Source: Reichenbachiella faecimaris
GTDB taxonomy: Bacteria; Bacteroidota; Bacteroidia; Cytophagales; Cyclobacteriaceae
Reading direction: 5' to 3'
DNA length: 64,000 nucleotides
Assembly (NCBI RefSeq): GCF_900176375.1
Contig: NZ_FWYF01000002.1
Coordinates: forward strand, 532,161 to 596,160
A model generated the notes under the pieces. That model did not search any database. It was given only the letters and a program-made list of their open reading frames with translations, and was not told where the DNA came from. Shown piece by piece: positions 32,252 through 39,901 of the stretch (position 1 is the stretch's first letter; each line of letters begins with the position of its first letter). The position numbers and the translations under genes are program-made.

Positions 32252-33172
32252 CTAAAATACTTCCTCAATGAGGTCTTTGTTTACCACTACGCCAGCCTTG
32301 GTGCCTGAGGCAACCGCCAACGAAAGTGATCTCATGGTAGAATTGTCTCCACAGGCATATACACCCGGTACACTTGTCAACTGAAAACCATCAACATGAA
32401 TGAGGCCTTGTTCATTCAACTGGCAACCCAACTCCTCAGGAATTCTACTGTGCTGCACAAATTCGGGCCCAGAATAGATCGCGCGAAGCTCTACTTTGGT
32501 ATCATCTTCTAATACTATTGCTTGCACCTGTCCATTTACATGCTGAATTCTTTTTATTGGAGTTTCAACTATTGAAATAGCATGTTTTGAAATTTGTTTG
32601 GTTTGATCTGCAGTCAAAGTAGAAGGGCCATGCGTGAAGACTGTTAGCTCGTCTGTCCAGTTCGAAATCAAAGTGGCATAGTGATGCGCTTTTTCACCAT
32701 TTGCAACAATACCTGTTTTTAGCTGCCTGATTTCGTAACCATGGCAATATGGACAGTGCACGACTGATTGCCCCCAGCATTCGGCAAACCCTTCAATGTC
32801 TGGCATGATGTCTTTTAAGCCTGTTGCAAAAATTAATTTCTTGGCAGAAAAAATGATTCCATCCGCTGTTGTAATAGTAAATCCTCCAGGTATTTTATTT
32901 CCTCCAATGGCCAGGCCCTCATAGAACTGAACAGTATTATATTTTTCTACTTGAGATTTGGCAATAGCCGATATTTCATCTGGTGCCACGCCATCTTGCG
33001 TGAGCAAATTGTGAGCATGTGGTGTAGGTAGATTACATGGCTTTCCTGCATCAATTACTAGCACTTTTCTAAGTGAGCGTCCTAGGGCAAGTGCGGCTGA
33101 TAGCCCAGCATAGCTACCGCCAATGATGATAACTTCAAAAGATTTGTCCATTGCGTTTGATTTAGTTTTCAC
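32252..33172 (-). CDS. Thioredoxin-reductase-like NAD(P)/FAD oxidoreductase
   Basis: 306-residue flavoprotein with an FAD-binding Rossmann motif (VIIIGGSYAGLSAALALGRS, about 14-33), a redox-active pair Cys140/Cys143 in HCPYCHGYE (thioredoxin reductase has CAxC; the CPYC form is typical of this stand-alone family), and a C-terminal FAD motif (VPGVYACGDN). It probably passes NADPH electrons to a small disulfide or quinone acceptor; the partner is unknown. An alternative start at Met8 (33151) is possible. It is next to the YrdB-like gene on the same strand, 32 bases away. Confidence 0.85.
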   Translation of the reverse strand: MKTKSNAMDKSFEVIIIGGSYAGLSAALALGRSLRKVLVIDAGKPCNLPTPHAHNLLTQDGVAPDEISAIAKSQVEKYNTVQFYEGLAIGGNKIPGGFTITTADGIIFSAKKLIFATGLKDIMPDIEGFAECWGQSVVHCPYCHGYEIRQLKTGIVANGEKAHHYATLISNWTDELTVFTHGPSTLTADQTKQISKHAISIVETPIKRIQHVNGQVQAIVLEDDTKVELRAIYSGPEFVQHSRIPEELGCQLNEQGLIHVDGFQLTSVPGVYACGDNSTMRSLSLAVASGTKAGVVVNKDLIEEVF

Positions 33173-33204
33173 AATGATACGTCATAAATGCAATAATGTT
33201 GCAT

Positions 33205-33579
33205 TTATGACTCCTTCCTAATCAACCAAAATATTCTATCATAAGAAAGAATGTAGTGAGCCAGACTCACAGCACCCAAACTCCAAGCGTATATGGATAA
33301 GGTCAAGTCCAATAAAGACCAAATAGCTGCTACAAAAATGAAACCCTCAATCACCAATCGAATGGCTCCTGATACAGGTATTGGTGCTTTGCCAGATCGA
33401 CTCGGGTCGTTAGGTACAGCAAAAACACCCCATACTGCTGCCGATACTAATGGTAATCCTATTGCTAACAGATAGCCAATCCATCCGTCAGCAGATTTTG
33501 CTCCCCAGAGACCAAGAGAAAACAAAGCGGATAATTCAAGCAAAAACCTAATCGTCAGATTGACTGGATGGGTACTCAT
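33205..33579 (-). CDS. YrdB family (DUF2568) membrane protein
   Basis: 124 residues with four predicted membrane helices. Conserved family features include the N-terminal RFLLELSALFSLGLWGAKS, WGVFAVPNDPSRSGKAP in the middle loop and a C-terminal Tyr-Asp-Arg segment (LSYDRIFWLIRK). The family has no established function. It may be co-transcribed with the downstream flavoprotein (32-base gap). It is divergent from the SRPBCC gene. Confidence 0.82.
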   Translation of the reverse strand: MSTHPVNLTIRFLLELSALFSLGLWGAKSADGWIGYLLAIGLPLVSAAVWGVFAVPNDPSRSGKAPIPVSGAIRLVIEGFIFVAAIWSLLDLTLSIYAWSLGAVSLAHYILSYDRIFWLIRKES

Positions 33580-33652
33580 AATTTTTATTTAATAATTGTC
33601 CTAAGTGCATTTACTCGTTCGTCATAGTCATGAAAACAAAAAGAATCAAGAA

Positions 33653-34081
33653 ATGGATATTACACACAAGTTACAAATTAACGCCACTGCTCGAACGATA
33701 AAAGACGCCGTGGCTACGCAAACGGGTATTACGGGCTGGTGGTCTAAGGATTGTCAAGTAGGCGAATCTGAAGGGGAAAACTCTCTGCTCAAATTTGACA
33801 AGCAAGGCACTATTGTAGAAATGGGCTTCAAAACTATTTCGGTCACAGCTAGTCAGGTGATTTGGGAGTGTACCACCAATGCCAACCCAGCTTGGATAGG
33901 CACTAAAATTATCACAGATATTGCTTCAAAGGATAGTGGTAGTGAGGTGGTATTTTCTCATGCTGGCTTTGACGACAACTGGGCTAGACAAGAACCCTTT
34001 GAAATGACCAAACAGGGATGGGAACACTTTGTGAATAGCCTGGTAAGCTACTGTGAAACTGGATCAGGTCAGCCTTGGTAA
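33653..34081 (+). CDS. SRPBCC (AHSA1/START-like) domain protein
   Basis: 142 residues from the ATG at 33653 (MDITHKLQINATARTIKDAVA). The sequence follows the SRPBCC pattern: a first strand ITHKLQI, a helix with IKDAVATQTGITGWWSKDC, a hydrophobic-cavity beta sheet and a final long helix (GWEHFVNSLVSYCETG). Such proteins bind hydrophobic ligands; many are of unknown function. I reject the upstream start at 33605 because MDITHKL is the standard family beginning. A clear hairpin terminator follows. Confidence 0.85.
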   Translation: MDITHKLQINATARTIKDAVATQTGITGWWSKDCQVGESEGENSLLKFDKQGTIVEMGFKTISVTASQVIWECTTNANPAWIGTKIITDIASKDSGSEVVFSHAGFDDNWARQEPFEMTKQGWEHFVNSLVSYCETGSGQPW

Positions 34082-34089
34082 AATATCTT

Positions 34090-34126
34090 GAAACAGTCTT
34101 ATCATCATTTGCGTTGAGACTGTTTC
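34090..34126 (+). terminator. Terminator of the SRPBCC gene
   Basis: GAAACAGTCT (34090-34099) pairs exactly with AGACTGTTTC (34117-34126), loop 17 bases, followed by ATCCTTTTCT. It lies 9 bases after the stop codon. Confidence 0.65.
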
Positions 34127-34260
34127 ATCCTTTTCTATCACCTTAAAAGAACATGAGATGAATGCGAACAATCAAAATTTGAAACTCTCCAATCCGTACG
34201 GCACTTCTGGCAAAGTACCAGAATGGAGAATGCTGACCAGTTACGAGAAACTTCATTTGA

Positions 34261-34296
34261 CTTCGTGTAAGAAGTAAGTTTATTTCTTACACGAAG
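34261..34296 (-). terminator. Perfect 13-bp hairpin after the amidohydrolase stop
   Basis: CTTCGTGTAAGAA (34261-34273) and TTCTTACACGAAG (34284-34296) form a perfect stem with a 10-base loop, 8 bases past the amidohydrolase stop. No T-run follows on either strand, so it may be a processing or stability hairpin rather than a classical terminator. The remainder of 34127-34260 holds nothing I recognise. Confidence 0.5.
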
Positions 34297-34304
34297 CCTA
34301 GCTG

Positions 34305-37300
34305 CTATTTCATTCCTGGTACGCCTATAGGCTTGTCTATTTCCCAAATGGATCTATCTAATTCCCTATTGTCGGGATACACCTCATTGAGCTCATCACC
34401 TGTATACAGTCTACCATTTTTCATCACTTGATAAATCGTATTGGTATTTCTAATATCGTCCAGTGGGTTCTTATCGAAAATCACCAAATCCGCCAGCTTA
34501 CCTAACTCTAGAGAACCCAAATCATTGTCCAGACCAATACCTCTTGCCCCATGAATGGTAGCTGCTTTTAATATATCGTGTGATGAAATACCTCCACTTT
34601 GCATGGCCCAGAGTTCCCAATGATAACCCAGCCCCTGCAATTGTCCATGACTACCCACTGCAGGGTACCCTCCTGCTGCATCCAGGTCTTTTACAAATTC
34701 TGCATGACGCTCAAAAATGTGTTCTTCTTTCACAAACCACGCTCCCCTTCTTCTGGATTTTTGATCCAATTCTTCATGGGCACTGAACCTTTGTAACTTC
34801 TCGTCGTTGTGCACATCTTCAGTGGCATAGAAATATTCTTCCCCCCAGGGGCCTCCATAAGCTACCAACAAAGTAGGTGTGTAAGTGGTGCCTGCTTTTG
34901 CTACAAATTGGATGACGTCATTATATAAAGGGTAGATTGGAAAGCTATGTTCATGACCTGGAAAACCATCTGTAATTTGTGTCAAGTCCAGCTTCATATC
35001 CAATGCTCCTTCAGTTGTGGGCATTAGATTTTGCTCTTTGGCTGCCTGTATGATCCATTGACGTTGTTGGCGATTGCCTGTGATATACATTTTGATCGTT
35101 TTGGTATCGTAGTATTCACTGTACTGTTTCAACACCTTTCTTGCATGCGCCAAACTTTGAATGTTATTGGCCCAAAAGCCTACACCTGGTCCTGTCGAAT
35201 AAATTCTCGGCCCTACCATATTGTTGGCTCTTACATGATCTGCATAAGTCAAAACATCGTCAGATCCTGTTTGTGGATCCCTTGTGGTGGTAACACCATA
35301 GGCCAAATTGGCGGCATACATCCAGACCTGTTCTTTATGAATTCCCCACTCTGGCCACATGTGTGCGTGGGTATCCACAAAGCCAGGTGCCATGGTTTTT
35401 CCAGACAAATCCATGGTCTTGGTTCCTGATGGGACTGTAAGCGACCCTGATTGACCAATCGCCTTGATCCGATTGTTGCTAATAAGAATGTCTCCTTTTT
35501 CAATGACCTCATCTCCTTTCATCGTGATGATTCTGGCGTTTTGCAACAATAGAGAGCCTTTAGGAATATCGCGATCAATCATTACTTTTACACGAACCTC
35601 AGCCGCTTCATACATGGGCTCCTCCTTGTCTTCCTCCTCTTTCTTTTCTTCTTTATCCTTGTCTACTTCCTCGCCTTCCTCTTTCTTCTTTTTCTTTTCT
35701 TCTGCTTCAGCCTTTTTTGCCGCCTTCAAACTATCTACAAAGGCAATCGCTTCTGGAATATCATAATCAAAAAAAGCATTCCCCAAAGTGAAATGAACCT
35801 TCTTACCACCAGCATTCCAAGTAGCAAAATGCCCTCCCATGCTGGTCACTTGTCGTGCCGGGAATTCCGCATCAGCTGGTTTTGCCACTGATATTTCTAT
35901 CGTCTTTCCTCCTTTATAGGGCACGGTTACTACATAAACATCATTATTAATTTGTACCAAGGCCTCCTGCCCATTCGGCGACAAACGAATCATTTCTGCT
36001 TTAGATGGATCCTTTGCTCCGAAAGTAGTAATACCAGTGACAGTCAAGTGTTCTTTGGCATCCGTTCCATCCCAACGAATAGAAACCAATCCTTTTTCAT
36101 AATTGGTGAAATAGATGCGGTCATTGACATTCGTAAAATGTGGAGTGAACCTACCCTTGGTTCTGTCAATTACAGTTGTTTTTCCTCCACTTGCTGGCAC
36201 CCATGCAATCTCTGCATCTATGCCTCTATGAAACGGACTATAAGCATCATCAAATTTCTGTGCTGGCCCCTGAATGAATACAATGCGGCCAGATTTAGAC
36301 CAGGCGGGCTCCATGTACACACCAGTAGTAGCAGTCAGTTTTACAGGTTTTGGTTTGCCCTGTACATTTACTTTGTTCAAGTTTCCACCTCCTTTTTTCC
36401 AGGTGGTATAGGCGATCCACTTGCTATCTGGTGACCAGGCTGGGTATCCTTCAGACTCTGTAGATTTGGTAAGTCTTCTAGGGGTTCCAGACGGATAATC
36501 CATGACATAGAGTTTGTCCAAAACTGAAAAAGCTAACTTTGATCCATCTGGCGAAAGTTTAGCATCCCTGATTTGTCTTGCGATAAATTGTGGATCATCA
36601 GAAATTGGGTAATCAAAATCTAGCTCTGGGCCTAAGTCCAATTGAACATCCACTGAAAATGGGATTTCAACTGCATCTCCTCCAGCCACAGGCACCTTAT
36701 AAATTTTTCCACCATAGGAAGTCACCAAGTACTGATTGTCTGGAGTAAAAGACATACCTGGCAAAACATCCATGGTCGCAATGGATTCCTGTTCATCTCT
36801 CTGCACGGGATAAGCCAGCCAGCGCTCTTCTCCACTTTTTAAATCTCTAAGTATTAGACCTGTTTTAGTTTCAAACCTGGTCCCGTAGACCAACCACTTA
36901 CCATTAGGTGAGATAGTAGGTGTAAAGGCTGAGCCATAGCGATCTGTTATGACCTCAGACTCGTCAGTTTCACGGTCGTAAACTACCAACTGGTATTGCG
37001 GCAACTGCGCATTGTAGTGCCACCCTCTATGTCTTTGGGAATACCAAATATATCTTCCGTCTGGTGTTATAGCTGGCTCTACGGTTTTCATTTCTTTAGG
37101 TTCATCAATGAGCTGAGCGCCACCTCCACCATCTTTGTGATACAACCAAAGCTTGGTTTGTCTCAAAGCCAAAGCGCCACCTTTGGATACCACCAAATAA
37201 TTGCCATCAGGTGTCCAGTCGGCAGATTGCATGCTACTGCTGCTACCCTTGGTGATTTGTTTCTGTTCTCTAGATTCCAAATCAATGCGCCAGAGGTTTT

Positions 37301-37658
37301 CACTTCCGCTCTTGTCAGATATAAAAGCTATAGATTTTCCATCAGGACTGAATCTTGGGTGCGTGTCATAAGGCATGCCTGAAGTCAGTGTATCAGCTTT
37401 CCCTCCAGCGATTGGTAATAGATACAAATCTCCTAACATATCAAATACAATCGTTTGCCCATCTGGGCTCACATCCAAAGAAATCCATGTGCCTTGGTTT
37501 GTTGTGAACTCTATTTTTCTAGTGGGTTCTAAGGGCAGTTCCTTAGTTGCTTTTTTGACTGTGTCAGATTTGACGGTGTCTGATTGGAAAGTAAAGGCCT
37601 GCAAGTTTAGTGTGAGACACAAAACCATTGTGCCTAGAGAAGTGGTTTTTAGAAACAT
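34305..37658 (-). CDS. Secreted amidohydrolase with N-terminal TolB/PD40 beta-propeller
   Basis: 1117 residues, exported (MFLKTTSLGTMVLCLTLNLQAFTFQS). Residues about 45-620 are WD40-like PD40 repeats (recurring FSPDGKSIAF, WSPDSKWIAY, LSPNGQEALV) as in TolB and prolyl oligopeptidase propellers. A highly charged Lys/Glu linker (about 640-690) follows. The C-terminal part is an amidohydrolase: GFVDTHAHMWPEWG (HxH metal ligands near 763-765), further His-rich segments (FPGHEHSF, GSHGQLQG), and the closing GSLELGKLADLVIFDKNP typical of the superfamily. Substrate unknown; a periplasmic peptidase or cyclic amidase role is plausible. It is the standard two-domain architecture in Bacteroidota. Confidence 0.88.
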   Translation of the reverse strand: MFLKTTSLGTMVLCLTLNLQAFTFQSDTVKSDTVKKATKELPLEPTRKIEFTTNQGTWISLDVSPDGQTIVFDMLGDLYLLPIAGGKADTLTSGMPYDTHPRFSPDGKSIAFISDKSGSENLWRIDLESREQKQITKGSSSSMQSADWTPDGNYLVVSKGGALALRQTKLWLYHKDGGGGAQLIDEPKEMKTVEPAITPDGRYIWYSQRHRGWHYNAQLPQYQLVVYDRETDESEVITDRYGSAFTPTISPNGKWLVYGTRFETKTGLILRDLKSGEERWLAYPVQRDEQESIATMDVLPGMSFTPDNQYLVTSYGGKIYKVPVAGGDAVEIPFSVDVQLDLGPELDFDYPISDDPQFIARQIRDAKLSPDGSKLAFSVLDKLYVMDYPSGTPRRLTKSTESEGYPAWSPDSKWIAYTTWKKGGGNLNKVNVQGKPKPVKLTATTGVYMEPAWSKSGRIVFIQGPAQKFDDAYSPFHRGIDAEIAWVPASGGKTTVIDRTKGRFTPHFTNVNDRIYFTNYEKGLVSIRWDGTDAKEHLTVTGITTFGAKDPSKAEMIRLSPNGQEALVQINNDVYVVTVPYKGGKTIEISVAKPADAEFPARQVTSMGGHFATWNAGGKKVHFTLGNAFFDYDIPEAIAFVDSLKAAKKAEAEEKKKKKEEGEEVDKDKEEKKEEEDKEEPMYEAAEVRVKVMIDRDIPKGSLLLQNARIITMKGDEVIEKGDILISNNRIKAIGQSGSLTVPSGTKTMDLSGKTMAPGFVDTHAHMWPEWGIHKEQVWMYAANLAYGVTTTRDPQTGSDDVLTYADHVRANNMVGPRIYSTGPGVGFWANNIQSLAHARKVLKQYSEYYDTKTIKMYITGNRQQRQWIIQAAKEQNLMPTTEGALDMKLDLTQITDGFPGHEHSFPIYPLYNDVIQFVAKAGTTYTPTLLVAYGGPWGEEYFYATEDVHNDEKLQRFSAHEELDQKSRRRGAWFVKEEHIFERHAEFVKDLDAAGGYPAVGSHGQLQGLGYHWELWAMQSGGISSHDILKAATIHGARGIGLDNDLGSLELGKLADLVIFDKNPLDDIRNTNTIYQVMKNGRLYTGDELNEVYPDNRELDRSIWEIDKPIGVPGMK

Positions 37659-37770
37659 TGTTGAGAATTTTGGTTTCGATAAAAATGCCTCTTTCCTTCA
37701 CGATCTCCAAATCTGATGTTATGGACGGTAAAATTGATTGAACTTATGGTATTGACCTCAATAAGGAGAG

Positions 37771-38694
37771 TTATTGGATAAATTCTGGTACGGTTGGCTC
37801 ATCCTTAAAAAATTCTTTTGGCTTACCTTGACTCAATGCCCACCTGTGGATCCATGAAATCCCCCAATTATCAAAATATGTTACTTCTGTCTGATATGCT
37901 GTTTCCTTTAAGGCTTCTTCTTGTGAAACAAATTGATAACCGTGCGCCACATACTTTTGCATGACCTCATCTAAATACTGGGCATTGAGATAACTTGCAT
38001 GGGTAAGTAAAGTCTGGGCAATCACACGACCAAAAAGCTTAATAGATTGGTTTTCATAATAAACCAATACTTGCTCCATATACTCCACATAAGCCTCTCC
38101 AATTTTTTCCATCAAAACTACATCTCCTTTCTTATAAGCATCACTATAGGCTTTGGCAAAACGCCAATCAGAATTGTCTATAGTGATAGGTGCCACGATA
38201 TAGTTGTGATCAGCTAAAAATTGATTTAAAGAATCATAAGCTGATTGGGTCAGGCCCACTTGCAGATAGGGGTGTCTGAAATACTTGAGCTTCTTGCCAT
38301 ATTTTTTGAGTAGTGGTCTGGTCACTTGTTCCCCTCTGAGTATTCCTGCTGTATACTCATCAAATGGGGTGTTGTGATAGCTCAGATGAGCATAGGTATG
38401 ATTGCCTAGGTCATAGCCATTACCTGCCCATAGTTCGAGATGCTTCACTTTGGTCATATCCAGCGTGTCTTTGGTGTAAACTTTTCTTTCATTCACATAA
38501 CCAATCGCTGGAATCTGATATTTTTTGAACGTATGGATCAGACTGCGCGTAATGCCATAAGTGAAAGTAGTGTCATTTATACCATAATTTACTACCGTCA
38601 AGTCATCTACTGATAGACATACTTGCTTTGGTTGTGACTTTAGGTTAAAGGTAATCAGTAGAAAAGATGTGAATAGACTCAATGAAAAGTGCAT
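37771..38694 (-). CDS. Polysaccharide deacetylase (NodB-like) family protein
   Basis: 307 residues with a signal peptide (MHFSLSLFTSFLLITFNLKS). NodB motifs: LSVDDLTV near residues 27-34 in place of TFDDG (motif 1), the metal-binding HTYAHLSYH (motif 2, HxxxH-type histidines) and FRHPYL (motif 3, arginine-containing). Such enzymes remove N- or O-acetyl groups from peptidoglycan, chitin or other glycans; the substrate here is unknown. The motif-1 region DD is kept, so activity is plausible. It follows the amidohydrolase gene at about 110 bases upstream on the same strand. Confidence 0.83.
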   Translation of the reverse strand: MHFSLSLFTSFLLITFNLKSQPKQVCLSVDDLTVVNYGINDTTFTYGITRSLIHTFKKYQIPAIGYVNERKVYTKDTLDMTKVKHLELWAGNGYDLGNHTYAHLSYHNTPFDEYTAGILRGEQVTRPLLKKYGKKLKYFRHPYLQVGLTQSAYDSLNQFLADHNYIVAPITIDNSDWRFAKAYSDAYKKGDVVLMEKIGEAYVEYMEQVLVYYENQSIKLFGRVIAQTLLTHASYLNAQYLDEVMQKYVAHGYQFVSQEEALKETAYQTEVTYFDNWGISWIHRWALSQGKPKEFFKDEPTVPEFIQ

Positions 38695-38747
38695 ACTAAG
38701 GATGGTTAATTTCTGAACAACAAGTTTAATAAAATATGAGTTTGATA

Positions 38748-39569
38748 TCAGGCCATGACAGAAACCATTTCCAACACTTTTTGGCCTAGGTTTATATCAC
38801 CAGAAATTTTCACTTCATGTCTTATATCATGAGGACGCAAGCTTTTGGTAAATAGCTTCCAAGAAATTTCAATAGGTATCTCAACAAGAACGTCAGAGGC
38901 ATCATGGGGTTGATCTATCAATTGCCAACCCTCTGTCCCCTTTTTCAAAAACCAACTTCCTCCAGCATCAGATGAAATAGTTGTTTGAATTACGATTCCT
39001 TCGTCAGCCTTCACTGATTTAAAAGTATATGGCAAGGCAAGGAAAAAGATATCCATACACGGATAAAAAAACTCACGTGTCAAAATGCCATCCACACCCA
39101 CAGCCTCTCTAATCTGCTGCTGATGGTGCCACTTTTCTGTGTACTCTCTCGCCAAGTGCATCCAGTTGAGACTCTTAGACTCACCCGCCCAGTTCACAGC
39201 AAAAATGGCCTCGTCACTTAAATCCAAGCTTTCGTAGTAATCAGTCACTAAAGGCCCAGTTGTCTGATGCAAAAGTTTTAACACTACTGGACTCAATCTT
39301 TTAGAGGCTTGTACCCAGTCTGCGTTCAATTGATTCAACCATTTTACCAACCCCACATAACTATCTATCTTAGGAGGCTGCTCCCCAAAGTATTTGTCGC
39401 GCTGCATGGAAAGTACTCTTAGGTTCCCATCCAAAAGGTGCGAGACTACATCCTTTACTTTCCATTGTTTGGCAACAGTCTGTGCATGCCAATCGTCTGA
39501 AGTCAAGGACTCCAATAACTCCGTCAACCTTGAATCCAATGGTCTAAAAAGTGTGCGTATATCAATCAT
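38748..39569 (-). CDS. DinB/maleylpyruvate-isomerase N-terminal domain protein
   Basis: 273 residues from the ATG at 39569 (MIDIRTLFRPLDSRLTELLESL). The N-terminal four-helix bundle of the DinB/MDMPI type is shown by VKDVVSHLLDGNLRVLSMQRD (about 45-65) with a conserved metal-type His, and further His residues in KWHHQQQIREA. The C-terminal part resembles the MDMPI C-domain. In actinobacteria such proteins are mycothiol-dependent transferases, but Bacteroidota use other thiols, so the cofactor is unknown. It lies 8 bases after a degraded VOC-like gene. Confidence 0.78.
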   Translation of the reverse strand: MIDIRTLFRPLDSRLTELLESLTSDDWHAQTVAKQWKVKDVVSHLLDGNLRVLSMQRDKYFGEQPPKIDSYVGLVKWLNQLNADWVQASKRLSPVVLKLLHQTTGPLVTDYYESLDLSDEAIFAVNWAGESKSLNWMHLAREYTEKWHHQQQIREAVGVDGILTREFFYPCMDIFFLALPYTFKSVKADEGIVIQTTISSDAGGSWFLKKGTEGWQLIDQPHDASDVLVEIPIEISWKLFTKSLRPHDIRHEVKISGDINLGQKVLEMVSVMA

Positions 39570-39577
39570 GATTTTCT

Positions 39578-39757
39578 TTAGTCCTTGTGCACCATCATCC
39601 ATTGCATGCCATATTTATCTTTGAGCATGCCAAAATGTTCGTCCAAGGGAAACAATACCTGGCCCTCTTCTGCCAATTGATTAAATACCTTTATTTTCAA
39701 TTCTTGGGTAGGAAAAACTAAATAAGGAATGATCATGATTAAGGAGTTCTTTGTCAT
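39578..39757 (-). pseudogene. Remnant of a PhnB/VOC-family gene with internal deletion
   Basis: 59 residues from the ATG at 39757. The first part (MIIPYLVFPT) matches the start of PhnB-like VOC proteins and the rest (FNQLAEEGQVLFPLDEHFGMLKDKYGMQWMM) matches their C-terminal end. The roughly 80-90 residues normally between are missing in frame, so the metal site cannot form. I read this as a decayed gene. A functional micropeptide cannot be ruled out since the frame is open. It lies directly upstream of the DinB-like gene, with which PhnB proteins often cluster. Confidence 0.65.
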
Positions 39758-39770
39758 AAATATAGTATAA

Positions 39771-39820
39771 CTACAATCTTGAATAAAAAATGAAATTTTC
39801 ATTCTTATTCAGGATTGTAG
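39771..39820. repeat. Long near-perfect dyad at a divergent intergenic junction
   Basis: Two abutting 25-base arms (39771-39795 and 39796-39820) are nearly complementary: CTACAATC with GATTGTAG and TGAATAA with TTATTCA are exact, with a one-base slip near the centre. There is almost no loop. It lies between the VOC remnant and the T9SS gene and adjoins a TATATTTA box at 39821-39828. It could be an operator, a cruciform, or a remnant of a mobile repeat. Confidence 0.6.
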
Positions 39821-39901
39821 TATATTTAGTTTCATAATTGAGTACCCAACCCGCCAGATACCAGCTATTTCAACGAATTTTTAGGGCATAATAGTAGCAC
39901 A

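Noticed and set aside
34138-34347. 69-codon minus-strand frame after the amidohydrolase
   Set aside because: Overlaps the amidohydrolase 3' end and the hairpin; no protein features.
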